Shown here: piece after piece, positions 17,958-26,355 of the stretch
Position numbering within the stretch: the first letter of the stretch is position 1
Layout: the number at the start of each line of letters is the position of its first letter
Assembly (NCBI GenBank): GCA_028290465.1
Contig: JAQGJU010000143.1
Location: 62,001 to 126,000 of the forward strand
From: Xanthobacteraceae bacterium
Lineage (GTDB): Bacteria; Pseudomonadota; Alphaproteobacteria; Rhizobiales; Xanthobacteraceae
Direction of reading: 5' to 3'
DNA: 64,000 nucleotides
Position numbers and translations under genes: made by a program
The notes under the pieces: model-generated
Told to the model about the DNA's origin: nothing
Seen by the model: only the letters and a program-made list of their open reading frames with translations
The model's database searches: none

Positions 17958-18773
17958 ATGCAGCAGAAGCCTTCCCTCCGCATCGGTCTTGCCGGCCTCG
18001 GCGCCGTCGGCCGCGAAGTTGCCAAGCGGCTGATCGCCGGCATTCCGGGCCTGACGCTGACCGCCGTGTCGGTGCGCGATGTCGCCAAGGCGCAGCAGCA
18101 TCTGCCCGGCGTCGGCGATAAAATCCCGGTGCTGGCGCCGGAAGCGCTGGCGGCCGAATGCGACCTTGTCATCGAATGCCTGCCACCGACGCTGTTCCGC
18201 GCCGTCGCGACCTCGGCCATCGAGCAGGGCAAGCTGTTCATGCCGCTGAGTGTCGGCCAATTGCTGGAGCACTGGGATCTGGTGGATCGCGCCAAACAGA
18301 CAGGCGCCCGCATCCTGGTACCGACCGGCGCACTGCTCGGGCTCGACGCGGTGCGGGCCGCCGCCGAAGGCACCATCCGGTCCGTCACCATGATCACCCG
18401 CAAGCCGCCCGGTGGCCTTGAGGGCGCACCTTATCTGGTAGAGCACGGCATCTCGATGAAGGGACTCACGGAGCCGCAAAAGGTGTTCGACGGCACGGCA
18501 CGCGAGGGTGCGCGCGGTTTTCCGGCCAACGTCAATGTGGCGGCGGCGCTCAGCCTCGCCGGTATCGGACCCGACGCGACGCGATTGCAGATCTGGGCCG
18601 ATCCGAAGCTCACGCGCAACACGCACAGCATCGAGGTCGATTCCGACTCGGCGTCGTTCAGCATGTCGATCGAGAATGTGCCGTCGGAAAATCCGCGCAC
18701 CGGTCGCATCGTCGCGCTCAGCGTCGTCGCGGCGCTGCGTGGATTGACGAGCGAAGTGAAGGTGGGGACGTAA
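17958..18773 (+). CDS. L-aspartate dehydrogenase-like NAD(P)-dependent oxidoreductase
   Basis: 271 aa, full length for the aspartate dehydrogenase/DUF108 family. N-terminal Rossmann domain with GLGAVG at 13-18; C-terminal domain with ARGFPANVNVAAALSLAG (185-202) and the conserved NTHSI containing His223, the family's catalytic position. The enzyme interconverts aspartate and iminoaspartate/oxaloacetate plus ammonia; in some organisms (NadX) it supplies NAD synthesis. No nadA or nadC is nearby, so a catabolic amine dehydrogenase role in the LysR-controlled region is equally possible. Confidence 0.85.
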   Translation: MQQKPSLRIGLAGLGAVGREVAKRLIAGIPGLTLTAVSVRDVAKAQQHLPGVGDKIPVLAPEALAAECDLVIECLPPTLFRAVATSAIEQGKLFMPLSVGQLLEHWDLVDRAKQTGARILVPTGALLGLDAVRAAAEGTIRSVTMITRKPPGGLEGAPYLVEHGISMKGLTEPQKVFDGTAREGARGFPANVNVAAALSLAGIGPDATRLQIWADPKLTRNTHSIEVDSDSASFSMSIENVPSENPRTGRIVALSVVAALRGLTSEVKVGT

Positions 18774-18782
18774 GGCTTCTTT

Positions 18783-18925
18783 TTATCCCTCCCCGCTTGC
18801 GGGGAGGGTGGCGCAGAGCAAGCGGCGTCGGGTGGGGTGTAATCTCGGCGCTAAATTTAACGGCCCCCACCCGGTCGGCCTTCGGCCGCCCACCCTCCCC
18901 CGTAAAAACGGGGGAGGGATAAGAG
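18783..18925. repeat. Complex intergenic palindrome with two CCCTCCCC hairpins
   Basis: Two strong hairpins flank the element: CCCTCCCCGC-TT-GCGGGGAGGG (18787-18808) and CCCTCCCCCGT-AAAA-ACGGGGGAGGG (18893-18918). Between them GGTGGGGTG can pair with CCCCCACCC, and GGCC-TTCG-GGCC forms a small stem. It lies between convergent genes and could act as a bidirectional terminator. The architecture matches the 49582-49729 element, so it belongs to a dispersed family. Confidence 0.75.
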
Positions 18926-18946
18926 CGGAGAAGGGATAGGGTCGTC

Positions 18947-19966
18947 CTACTTCACGAACTTATGGCCCGTGAGCGCTTCGAGGTTCTTGTAGTCGACCTT
19001 GGCGCGGTCTTCCTTCGACAGCCCGAGATCGTCGAGGATCTTCAGCGTATCGCGGATGTAGCCGGGACCCTTTTCCGGATCGAACGGGCAGTCCGACGCG
19101 AACAGGATCTTGTCCATCGGGAAGAACTTGAAGCCGCATTCGGTCGCCCCAACGCCGCCGAAGGTCGCGGTGTCGGCGTAGAAGTCGTTCTTGAAGTAGT
19201 CGAGCGGGCGCTTCTTCAGACTCTTGCGCAGCGACACATAGTCTTCGTCCGACGTACGGGCGCCGAGCTGATCCCAGCCGGGGCCGATGCGGCCTTCGAG
19301 CATCGGCACGATGCCGCCGAAATGATGCACAATGATCTTCAGGTTCGGATATTTATCGAGCGTCTTGGAGAACACCAGGCGCGACATCGCGGCCGCGGTC
19401 TCATACGACCAGCCGAGCGTCCACCAGATTTCATACAGCGACTTGTCTTCGTCGATGTAGTCCGGCATCGCGGCGGTGCGCGCCGGATGCAGCCAGATCG
19501 GCTTGCCGAGCTCGTTCATCTTGGCGAAGAACGGCTCGAATTCCGGACGGTCCAGCGGCTTGCCGTTGATGTTGGTGTGGATCTGCACGCCGAGCGCACC
19601 GAGATCCTTGATCGCACGCTCGCATTCGCGCACGCCGGCATCCGGCGCGGTAATCGGCACCTCGGCCACGAAGGCCGGGAAGCGATCGGGATACTTGGCG
19701 CAGATTTCGGCGAAGCCGTCATTGCCGATCCTGGCAAGGTCCTCGACGGTGTCGGGCGTCGTGATGGTGCCGAGCGGCGGCATCGGATAGGACAGCACCT
19801 GCGCATAGTCGTCGAACGACTCGACGATCTTGCGGCGCACGTCGAGATCGTAGATCGCCGGGATGCCGCGCATCCGCTTGCCGATGTCCTTGGTGTTTCC
19901 GGCAGTCTCGATAATCTTGTCGAACATCTTCTTCGGAATAAAATGCGTGTATGAATCGACGCGCAT
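18947..19966 (-). CDS. Amidohydrolase family protein (ACMSD-like)
   Basis: 339-aa TIM-barrel protein related to 2-amino-3-carboxymuconate 6-semialdehyde decarboxylase and other nonoxidative decarboxylases. Seen: DSYTHFIPK at the start, IWLHPART, KIIVHHFGGIVPMLEGR with a conserved His pair, and ILFASDCPFD with the metal Asp. The usual HxH at the end of strand 1 reads Y6-T-H8, so one metal His is replaced. ATG at 19966 follows GGAGG. It is divergent from the TPP-enzyme/monooxygenase/MarR operon and probably belongs to the same aromatic or ring-derived substrate pathway. Confidence 0.85.
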   Translation of the reverse strand: MRVDSYTHFIPKKMFDKIIETAGNTKDIGKRMRGIPAIYDLDVRRKIVESFDDYAQVLSYPMPPLGTITTPDTVEDLARIGNDGFAEICAKYPDRFPAFVAEVPITAPDAGVRECERAIKDLGALGVQIHTNINGKPLDRPEFEPFFAKMNELGKPIWLHPARTAAMPDYIDEDKSLYEIWWTLGWSYETAAAMSRLVFSKTLDKYPNLKIIVHHFGGIVPMLEGRIGPGWDQLGARTSDEDYVSLRKSLKKRPLDYFKNDFYADTATFGGVGATECGFKFFPMDKILFASDCPFDPEKGPGYIRDTLKILDDLGLSKEDRAKVDYKNLEALTGHKFVK

Positions 19967-20003
19967 GAACGGTCCTCCAGTCTTGTGATTTGGCGGCGGA
20001 TTA

Positions 20004-20031
20004 TTGACAGACGTCTGATCAACTGTAAACT
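20004..20031 (+). promoter_or_regulatory. Candidate promoter with palindromic operator
   Basis: TTGACA (20004-20009), a 16-base spacer and TAAACT (20026-20031) form a plausible sigma70-like promoter toward the TPP-enzyme gene. A perfect palindrome CAGACGTCTG (20008-20017) overlaps the -35 and is flanked by TTGA and TCAA, giving a near-symmetric 19-base site (20004-20022). A MarR regulator is encoded at the end of the downstream operon and is the obvious candidate to bind it. Confidence 0.5.
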
Positions 20032-20179
20032 CTCCCGCGCGGCGTCGAGCTACCGCTACGAACCCCTATGGGGCCATTTAGAAGCGCTAGGCCCGCCTAC
20101 CCCGCAGCGCACCATCAGCTTTACAACCACGAATTCGCGCCAAGCGAAAACAAACGTTTAACAATCAGAGGAAACCCCC

Positions 20180-21880
20180 GTGACCGACGCAGTCGAGCAG
20201 GAAATTTCGGCGGAAGCCTATATCGGGCGCCTGGCCGAACGCGGCATCGAATACGTGTTTGCCAATCCGGGCACCGATTTCGCGCCGATTATCGAGGCGA
20301 TTTCGCGCAATGCCGGCAGCAATCGCAAGTTCCCGCGCTTTGTCACGGTTCCGCACGAGAACGTCGCGATGGCGATGGCGCACGGCTATTACCGGGTTTC
20401 CGGCAAGATGGCGGCCGTGATGTGCCATGTCACGGTGGGCACCGGCAACACGATCTGTGGGCTGATGAACGCCGCCCGCGACGGCATCCCGGTGCTGCTG
20501 GCGGCCGGCCGCACCCCGATCACCGATACCGGCCACATCGCTTCGCGCAACCGCGGCATCCATTGGGGCCAGGAATCGTTCGACCAGGGCGGCATGCTGC
20601 GCGAATACGTCAAATGGGACACCGAGTTGCGGGCCGGACAGCCGGTCGCCTCCGTAGTCGACCGCGCGCTGGACATCGCCATGACCGAGCCGCGCGGGCC
20701 GGTATACCTGACATTGCCGCGCGAGGTGCTGGCCGACCCATCGGTGCCGCAGCGCCGTACTGAAATGCGCCCGCTTGGCGCGACGCCGCCATCGCCGGAC
20801 GCCGATGCCATTCGCGAAGCCGCGAAGCTGATTGCCGGCGCCGAGTTTCCGCTGATCATCGCGTCGCGCACCGGGCGCTCCAAACTGGCGTTCGACGCGC
20901 TTGCGGCGCTGGCGCAGGAATTCGCGCTGCCGGTGCTGCAGATCGAGGCGACCGATCTCAGTATGTCGACCGAGCATCCAATGCAGCTCGGCTTCGATCC
21001 CGGCAAACTGCTGCCGCGCGCCGACGTGGTGCTGGTGCTCGATGCGCCCGTGCCATGGATTCCGCGCGTGGTGTCGCCGAAGCAGGGCGCCAAGCTCATT
21101 CATCTGGCGCCCGATCCGCTGCAGACGCGCCAGCCCTACCGCGAATACGAAGCCGACCTGCTGATTACCGGCACCAGTGCCGCGGGCCTGCCGATGCTGA
21201 TCAACGCGCTACGCGATGCCAAACCGTCCAACGTCGAGGCCCGTCGCCAGGAGGTCGCCAAGCTGCGCGCCGAGATGCTCAAGGCGCGCGCCGAGATGCT
21301 GGAAAAGTCGCGCCACCTCGATCCCGTCAGCCCGACCCTGATCGCCGCGACGCTGAACGAATTGAAGGCGCCCGACGCGGTGATCATCAACGAACTCGGC
21401 CTGCCGGTCGGGCAGATCGATATGACGGCGCACGGCTGCTATATGGGCGGCCAATTGGCCGGCGGACTTGGCTTCGGCCTCGGGGCCGCGCTCGGCGCCA
21501 AGCTCGCTGATCCCAAGCGCGAGGTGATCCTGACGGTCGGCGACGGCTCCTACATGTTCGGCAATCCGTTGCCGGCGCATTTCGTCGCAAAAGCCGAAGG
21601 CCTCGCCACGCTGACCATCATCTTCAACAACAAGGTCTGGCAAGCGGTGCGCGGCTCGACCACCGATGTCTATCCGCACGGCGTCGCCGCGAAAGCCAAT
21701 GTGATGCCGCTGGTCGACCTCAAGCCGTCGCCGGATTACGAAAAGGTGGTGGAAGCTTGCGGCGGCCTCGGCATCAAGGTCGAGCGGCCGGAGCAGTTGC
21801 GCGACGCGCTCGTGCGGGGGCTCGCGGCGGTGCGCGCCGGCACGCCGACCGTGATCAACGTCTTTACCCAACCCCGCTGA
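20180..21880 (+). CDS. Thiamine-diphosphate-dependent enzyme (acetolactate synthase/benzoylformate decarboxylase-like)
   Basis: 566 aa with the three-domain layout of the POX/ALS family. The cofactor-activating Glu is at residue 60 in VPHENVAMAMAHGY; the C-terminal TPP motif runs from GDGSYMFG to the NN of IIFNNK. GTG start at 20180 preceded by AGAGGAAA. The family includes acetolactate synthase, benzoylformate decarboxylase and oxalyl-CoA decarboxylase. No small regulatory subunit is adjacent, and the neighbours are a flavin hydroxylase and a MarR regulator, so a 2-oxoacid decarboxylase in an aromatic pathway is more likely than valine synthesis. Confidence 0.85.
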   Translation: MTDAVEQEISAEAYIGRLAERGIEYVFANPGTDFAPIIEAISRNAGSNRKFPRFVTVPHENVAMAMAHGYYRVSGKMAAVMCHVTVGTGNTICGLMNAARDGIPVLLAAGRTPITDTGHIASRNRGIHWGQESFDQGGMLREYVKWDTELRAGQPVASVVDRALDIAMTEPRGPVYLTLPREVLADPSVPQRRTEMRPLGATPPSPDADAIREAAKLIAGAEFPLIIASRTGRSKLAFDALAALAQEFALPVLQIEATDLSMSTEHPMQLGFDPGKLLPRADVVLVLDAPVPWIPRVVSPKQGAKLIHLAPDPLQTRQPYREYEADLLITGTSAAGLPMLINALRDAKPSNVEARRQEVAKLRAEMLKARAEMLEKSRHLDPVSPTLIAATLNELKAPDAVIINELGLPVGQIDMTAHGCYMGGQLAGGLGFGLGAALGAKLADPKREVILTVGDGSYMFGNPLPAHFVAKAEGLATLTIIFNNKVWQAVRGSTTDVYPHGVAAKANVMPLVDLKPSPDYEKVVEACGGLGIKVERPEQLRDALVRGLAAVRAGTPTVINVFTQPR

Positions 21881-21889
21881 GGATATTCG

Positions 21890-23125
21890 ATGAGTCAGAC
21901 GGCCCGCATTGCAATTATTGGCGGTGGCATCTGCGGGCTGTCGCTTGCGCTCAATCTGCACCGGCATGGCATCGCGTGCACGGTGTTCGAACGTGCACCG
22001 GAGATCAAGGAACTCGGCGTCGGCATCACGCTGCTGCCGCATGCGATGCGCGAATTCACCGCGCTCGGACTGCAAGATGAGTTGCTGAAAGTCGGCATCG
22101 AGAACCGCGAGAGCGCGTTCTTCAACCGCTTCGGACAACTGATCTACAAGGAGCCGCGCGGCAAGTTCGGCGGCTATCCGTATCCGGAAGTCGGCATTCA
22201 TCGCGGTAAACTGCATCGCATTCTGTACGACGCAGCCATCGCGCGCCTTGGTGCCGACGCCATCCTGACCGACCACGAATGTGTCGGCGTCGACCAAGAC
22301 GACCGTGGCGCGACGATCCGTTTCAAGGATCGCGCATCGGTTACGGCCGACGTCGTCATCGCGTGCGACGGCATCAATTCGGCGCTGCGCAAACAGTTCG
22401 TGCCGGACGACAAGATCGCCTTCGCGGGCATCAATACCTGGCGCGGCATCACGCGGCGCAAGCCGATCCTCGATGGACGCACCTATATGCGGGTCGGCTC
22501 GATCGTGACCGGCAAGATCGTGATCTATCCGATCGTCGACGACATCGACGGCAACGGCAATCAGTTGATCAACTGGATGGCCGAGATCACGCAGGACACC
22601 GTCGGGCAGAACGACTGGAACAAAGCCGGCGACCTCGCGGATTTCTTTGACATCTACAAGGACTGGAAGTTCGACTGGCTGGACGTCGCGCAGATGATCC
22701 GCGACGCCGACCAGATCCTGGAATATCCGATGGTCGACAAAGACCCGATCCCGCGCTGGACCTTCGGCCGGGTGACGCTGGCCGGCGACGCCGCGCATCC
22801 GATGTATCCGCGCGGCTCGAACGGCGCCGCGCAAAGCGCCATCGACGCCCGGACGCTGGCGGATTTCCTCGCATCATCCGCCGACCCGCGCGATGCGCTG
22901 ACCAGCTATGAAACGGCGCGGCGCGAAGTGACCGCCAATGTGGTGCGAACCAATCGCGCGCATCCGCCGGATTTCATCAACATCAAGGTCGAGAAACTGA
23001 CCGGCGACCAGCCGTTCGACAATCTCGATAAGTACATCACCCAGGATGAGTTGCGGGCCCTATCCGAGAATTACAAAAAGGTCGCCGGCTTCGCGGTCTC
23101 CGACGTTTCACACGGGAAGCGTTGA
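21890..23125 (+). CDS. FAD-dependent monooxygenase (PhzS/salicylate hydroxylase-like)
   Basis: 411-aa class A flavoprotein hydroxylase. FAD-binding IAIIGGGICGLSLALNL at about residues 6-22, and the second FAD motif LAGDAAHPMYPRGSNGA with the following DARTLADFL. Overall it resembles the PhzS-type flavin-dependent oxidoreductases that hydroxylate aromatic acids using NAD(P)H and O2. It starts nine bases after the TPP-enzyme stop and its TGA overlaps the MarR ATG by one base, so the three genes form one operon. Confidence 0.87.
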   Translation: MSQTARIAIIGGGICGLSLALNLHRHGIACTVFERAPEIKELGVGITLLPHAMREFTALGLQDELLKVGIENRESAFFNRFGQLIYKEPRGKFGGYPYPEVGIHRGKLHRILYDAAIARLGADAILTDHECVGVDQDDRGATIRFKDRASVTADVVIACDGINSALRKQFVPDDKIAFAGINTWRGITRRKPILDGRTYMRVGSIVTGKIVIYPIVDDIDGNGNQLINWMAEITQDTVGQNDWNKAGDLADFFDIYKDWKFDWLDVAQMIRDADQILEYPMVDKDPIPRWTFGRVTLAGDAAHPMYPRGSNGAAQSAIDARTLADFLASSADPRDALTSYETARREVTANVVRTNRAHPPDFINIKVEKLTGDQPFDNLDKYITQDELRALSENYKKVAGFAVSDVSHGKR

Positions 23126-23655
23126 TGGCCGCCCCGCCGAAAGATCCCATCGCCACAATGTACCGGCGGCCCGGATTCATGATCCGGCGCGCGCATCAGA
23201 TCGCGGTCGGGCTGTTTCTGGAAGAGACCGGCGATCTCGACATCACCAATACGCAATACGGCATCCTGACCGTGCTGCGGCACCACCCGGGCATCGACCA
23301 GATTTCGATCGCCAAGCTGCTCGGGCTCGATCGCTCGACCACCGGCATGGTGTTGAGCAAGCTGGAATCCGCTGGGCTGATCGGCCGCCACGTCGGCGTC
23401 ACTGATAAACGCCGCCACGCCATCAAGCTGACAGCCCCCGGCCTGCGCATGCAAAAACGGCTGGGGAAGTGTGCGGATCGTACGCGGGCGCGCGAACTCA
23501 GCGCCTTCACCGCGCGGGAAGCCGAAATGTTTCTGGATCTCCTGGACAAGTTCACCCGCGCCTTCAACGACTCGACGCGGGTGCCGCTCGATATCGATGG
23601 CGCGGCCAAGCGGGCGAAACCTAAAGCCAATACGACCAAGGCCCGCCCGCGCTGA
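23125..23655 (+). CDS. MarR-family transcriptional regulator
   Basis: 176 aa. Winged helix-turn-helix: IDQISIAKLLGLDRSTTGMV then LESAGLIGR, with the wing VTDKRRHAIKLTAPG (about residues 58-106). The ATG shares its A with the TGA of the monooxygenase gene. MarR proteins typically repress their own operon and release DNA on binding an aromatic ligand. The palindrome at 20004-20022 upstream of the operon is a candidate site. Lys/Arg-rich C-terminal tail. Confidence 0.9.
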   Translation: MAAPPKDPIATMYRRPGFMIRRAHQIAVGLFLEETGDLDITNTQYGILTVLRHHPGIDQISIAKLLGLDRSTTGMVLSKLESAGLIGRHVGVTDKRRHAIKLTAPGLRMQKRLGKCADRTRARELSAFTAREAEMFLDLLDKFTRAFNDSTRVPLDIDGAAKRAKPKANTTKARPR

Positions 23656-23661
23656 CTTTGA

Positions 23662-23988
23662 TCAATCCTTCTTGAACTGCGCGACGACGCGCTCGGCCAG
23701 GATCGGCACGCAGTATTTGGCGAAGAACGCCTGATGCTCGGGCGACTCGGCGTATTTCAGATAATCCTGCGGCGTATCGAAATCCATCATCAGGCCGACA
23801 TCGTAGTTCGGCGCGAAGCTGTGTTTCTTCACATGGGTCTCACCGCCCGTGCCTTCATTGCGGCCGATGTTCCACGCCTTGATCACCGGCAGGCTGGCCA
23901 TCAGTTTAGGGAAAGCTTCGAAATACGCGACGATGTCGGCTTGCTTGGCGTCGGGCTTGAACTTCAGGATAGCCATATGACGGAACAT
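23662..23988 (-). CDS. Dabb (stress-response A/B barrel) domain protein
   Basis: 108-aa single-domain ferredoxin-like alpha/beta barrel protein. It starts MFRHMAILKFKPDAK, typical of the Dabb family, and ends YCVPILAERVVAQF. Members are small dimeric proteins, some acting as cyclases or decarboxylases on polyketide or aromatic intermediates. It converges with marR, only six bases apart, and is the last gene of the second ABC/catabolic operon. Confidence 0.82.
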   Translation of the reverse strand: MFRHMAILKFKPDAKQADIVAYFEAFPKLMASLPVIKAWNIGRNEGTGGETHVKKHSFAPNYDVGLMMDFDTPQDYLKYAESPEHQAFFAKYCVPILAERVVAQFKKD

Positions 23989-24060
23989 AAGTATCTCCTT
24001 GGGGTCAGTTTTTTATGTTTAGGACTTGAGTGCTTTCGGCGATCTGGGTGTCGGGCGGCA

Positions 24061-24897
24061 TCAAAGCCCGTAGATGCGCGTCGCGGTGCCGCCGAGCACG
24101 GCGGCTCGCTCCGTCGGCGTGAGGCCGCTCAGCAGGTCGGTCAGGCCGCGCCACACTTCAGTGAAGCTGCCACCCAGCACGACCACCGGCCAGTTGCTGC
24201 CGGCCATCACCCGGTCCGGACTGAACAGACCGAGCGTGTGATCGGCATAGCGACGAACTTCGTCGGTCGACCATTTCCATTTCATCACCAGCGCGAGGCC
24301 GGCCGAAAGCTTCACCGACACATTGCGCAGTTCGGCGGCGCGCGCGATCTGCGTCGCCCACGGCTCCCAGCCCTTTTCCGGCACCGGCGGGTTGCCCATA
24401 TGGTTGAGCACGATCTTGAGCGCCGGCGTCTCGCGCGCGACGGTGAGCACCGATTCGAACTGCGCGTCGCTGACCGGGATCGCCTCGAACACCATGTTGG
24501 CCTTGGCCAGCAGGCCCAGCGATTCACGCACGCCCGGCTGCAGCAGCCATGCCGGATCCGGCTCGTAGTTCATCAGATGACGGATGCCGACCAGTCTGCC
24601 GTGCGCCGGCAGCTTTTCCAGCGCCGCCGCGCAGGCCTTCGGATCGGCCAGCGGCACCCAGCCGACCACGCCCGCCACATAGTCGACGGATTTTTGCAGG
24701 CCGAGAAACTCTTCGGTTTCGCCGATGTCGTTCAGCGACTGCACCAGAATGGTGCCGTCGACGCCCGCCTGCTTCAGTTCGGGACGCAGGTCGTCCGGCG
24801 TAAAGCTGCGATCGAGCCGGTCGCCGACCGGCGGCGGAAACGTGTGCTTGCGCTTGCCGAACGTCCAGAAATGGTGATGGCAGTCGATGACGGGCAT
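24061..24897 (-). CDS. Amidohydrolase family protein (fuconolactonase/PDC-lactonase-like)
   Basis: 278-aa TIM-barrel hydrolase. Starts MPVIDCHHHFW with the HxH metal motif intact, then KIVLNHMGNPPVP and a C-terminal VMAGSNWPV that carries the family's N/D-W-P motif. This is the COG3618 group, which includes L-fuconolactonase and 2-pyrone-4,6-dicarboxylate lactonase; lactone hydrolysis is the likely reaction. The 35-bp inverted repeat separates it from the cupin gene upstream. Confidence 0.85.
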   Translation of the reverse strand: MPVIDCHHHFWTFGKRKHTFPPPVGDRLDRSFTPDDLRPELKQAGVDGTILVQSLNDIGETEEFLGLQKSVDYVAGVVGWVPLADPKACAAALEKLPAHGRLVGIRHLMNYEPDPAWLLQPGVRESLGLLAKANMVFEAIPVSDAQFESVLTVARETPALKIVLNHMGNPPVPEKGWEPWATQIARAAELRNVSVKLSAGLALVMKWKWSTDEVRRYADHTLGLFSPDRVMAGSNWPVVVLGGSFTEVWRGLTDLLSGLTPTERAAVLGGTATRIYGL

Positions 24898-24929
24898 TAG
24901 TTGACCTCAAAACCTATAGGCCAGAGTTC

Positions 24930-25015
24930 GTCATGCCCGGCCTTGTGCCGGGCATCCACGTCTTCTTGACTGGCAGAAGCAAGACGTGGATGGCCGGGAC
25001 AAGCCCGGCCATGAC
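24930..25015. repeat. 35-bp near-perfect inverted repeat element
   Basis: Left arm 24930-24964 (from GTCATGCCCGGC to CCACGTCTT) and right arm 24981-25015 (from AAGACGTGGATG to CCGGCCATGAC) pair over 35 bases with a few mismatches around a 16-base loop. Each arm also folds on itself (GCCCGGC...GCCGGGC), allowing a cloverleaf. I recognise this as a widespread intergenic element in Bradyrhizobium-group genomes. It sits inside an operon, between the cupin and amidohydrolase genes, and may process the transcript. Confidence 0.85.
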
Positions 25016-25032
25016 GGAATAGATGCCGACCG

Positions 25033-25473
25033 CTACTTCATATGCGGCAGCCACACCGTCTCGGCCGCATCGGTGTTCGGCACACCGATATAGCAGAAGA
25101 TCAGCGATGCCTCTTCGGTCTCCGACGCGTTGGAGATAACGTGAATGGCGCCGGACGGCACATAGACGAAGTCGCCGCCTTCCAGGATCACTTCGGTGCG
25201 GTCGGCACCGTCGCTCTTTGCGTACCAGCACTTCACCTTGCCATACAGAATGTACCAGCACACGTCGTTCTTGGCGTGATAGTGCGTCGGGTTCGGACCG
25301 GCGCCCGGCACCAGGATGGTGCGGCCCATGGTGGCGTTGGCGACATCGCCGACCGTCTTGTCGCTGATGCCGAAGCCGATGCGCAACGGCGGCTCGTAGT
25401 CGGTATCGGTGCCGATGTTTTTCTGCCGGACGACGGTCAACATCTGCTTGTCATAGGTGTGCATGCTGGGCAT
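25033..25473 (-). CDS. Cupin domain protein
   Basis: 146-aa single cupin. Motif 1 GAGPNPTHYHAKNDVCWYI contains the metal His pair; motif 2 GGDFVYVPSGAIHVISN contains the third His. ATG at 25473 follows AAGGAAGG. Likely a metal-dependent isomerase, decarboxylase or dioxygenase, or a ligand-binding protein in the pathway served by the upstream ABC importer. No closer assignment is possible. Confidence 0.85.
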   Translation of the reverse strand: MPSMHTYDKQMLTVVRQKNIGTDTDYEPPLRIGFGISDKTVGDVANATMGRTILVPGAGPNPTHYHAKNDVCWYILYGKVKCWYAKSDGADRTEVILEGGDFVYVPSGAIHVISNASETEEASLIFCYIGVPNTDAAETVWLPHMK

Positions 25474-25515
25474 CCTTCCTTTTGTTCTTGAGTATTGTAA
25501 GTAGTGACCTGTATG

Positions 25516-26355
25516 TCACCGGCCACGCCAGTGCGGCGTGCGCTTTTCGACGAACGCCCGCACGCCGGTGTGAAAATCTTCGCTGCCGTAGCAGGCTCGC
25601 ACCAGATCGTCGCCATCCGGCATGCCGGCCTGCGCCAGTCGCCGCAGCGCCTCCTTGGTGACCCGCATCGTGACCGGCGCATTGCCTTGCAGCCGTTCGC
25701 AGATCTCGCCGATGCGACGGTCCAGCGCGGCCGGTTCGACGATCTCCATCAGGAAGCCGGCTGCCAGCGCGTCGCCGGCTGGCAGATTCTCGGCCAGCAT
25801 CAGCATGCGCTTGGCGCGCGCCTGTCCGACCGCCGTGACGATGCGCGCATAGTTGGCGACCGACAGGCAATTGCCCAGCGTACGCGCGATCGGCACGCCG
25901 AATTTAGAACCCGGCGTCGCAATGCGCAGATCGCAGCACGCCGCGATGGCGAGGCCGCCACCGATCGCCCAGCCCTCGATGACGCATAGTGTCGGCATCG
26001 GCAGCGCTTCAAGCGCACCCAGATAGGCCTCCATCTTCGCCTCGTAGGCGACGCCGTCCTCGGGCGAGGTAAACTGCGTGAACTGCCCGATGTCGGTGCC
26101 GGCCACGAAAGCCTTGCCACCGGCGCCACGCAGCACCACAGCGCGGACATTTGCATCATCACGCAATTCCGCACAGGCAGCCGCGAGACCCTCATACATC
26201 TTCCAGGTCATCGCATTGCGGGCCTGCGGCCGGTCGAACATGATGGTCGCCATCGCGCCGTCGCGCGTCAGACGCACTTCTCCGTCACTCATTGTCCGAA
26301 TGCTCCGTTGGGGGTCTGGGGCCGACATCATAGGGCCGAACGCGCTCGCCGTCAT
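25516..26355 (-). CDS. Enoyl-CoA hydratase/isomerase family protein (crotonase fold)
   Basis: 279 aa. Oxyanion-hole segments GKAFVAGTDIGQF and EGWAIGGGLAIAACCDLRIA are clear. The helix that carries the second hydratase Glu reads GVPIARTLGNCLSVANY, without an obvious Glu at the usual place, so isomerase or decarboxylase chemistry is possible. The first ATG (26355) overlaps the stop of the small membrane protein gene as ATGA, which supports that start; an internal ATG at 26292 would fit the family length better. Confidence 0.87.
   Translation of the reverse strand: MTASAFGPMMSAPDPQRSIRTMSDGEVRLTRDGAMATIMFDRPQARNAMTWKMYEGLAAACAELRDDANVRAVVLRGAGGKAFVAGTDIGQFTQFTSPEDGVAYEAKMEAYLGALEALPMPTLCVIEGWAIGGGLAIAACCDLRIATPGSKFGVPIARTLGNCLSVANYARIVTAVGQARAKRMLMLAENLPAGDALAAGFLMEIVEPAALDRRIGEICERLQGNAPVTMRVTKEALRRLAQAGMPDGDDLVRACYGSEDFHTGVRAFVEKRTPHWRGR

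Noticed and set aside
20180-21880. Calling the TPP enzyme acetolactate synthase (ilvB)
   Set aside because: No small subunit or other branched-chain biosynthesis gene is nearby, and its operon partners are a flavin hydroxylase and a MarR regulator.
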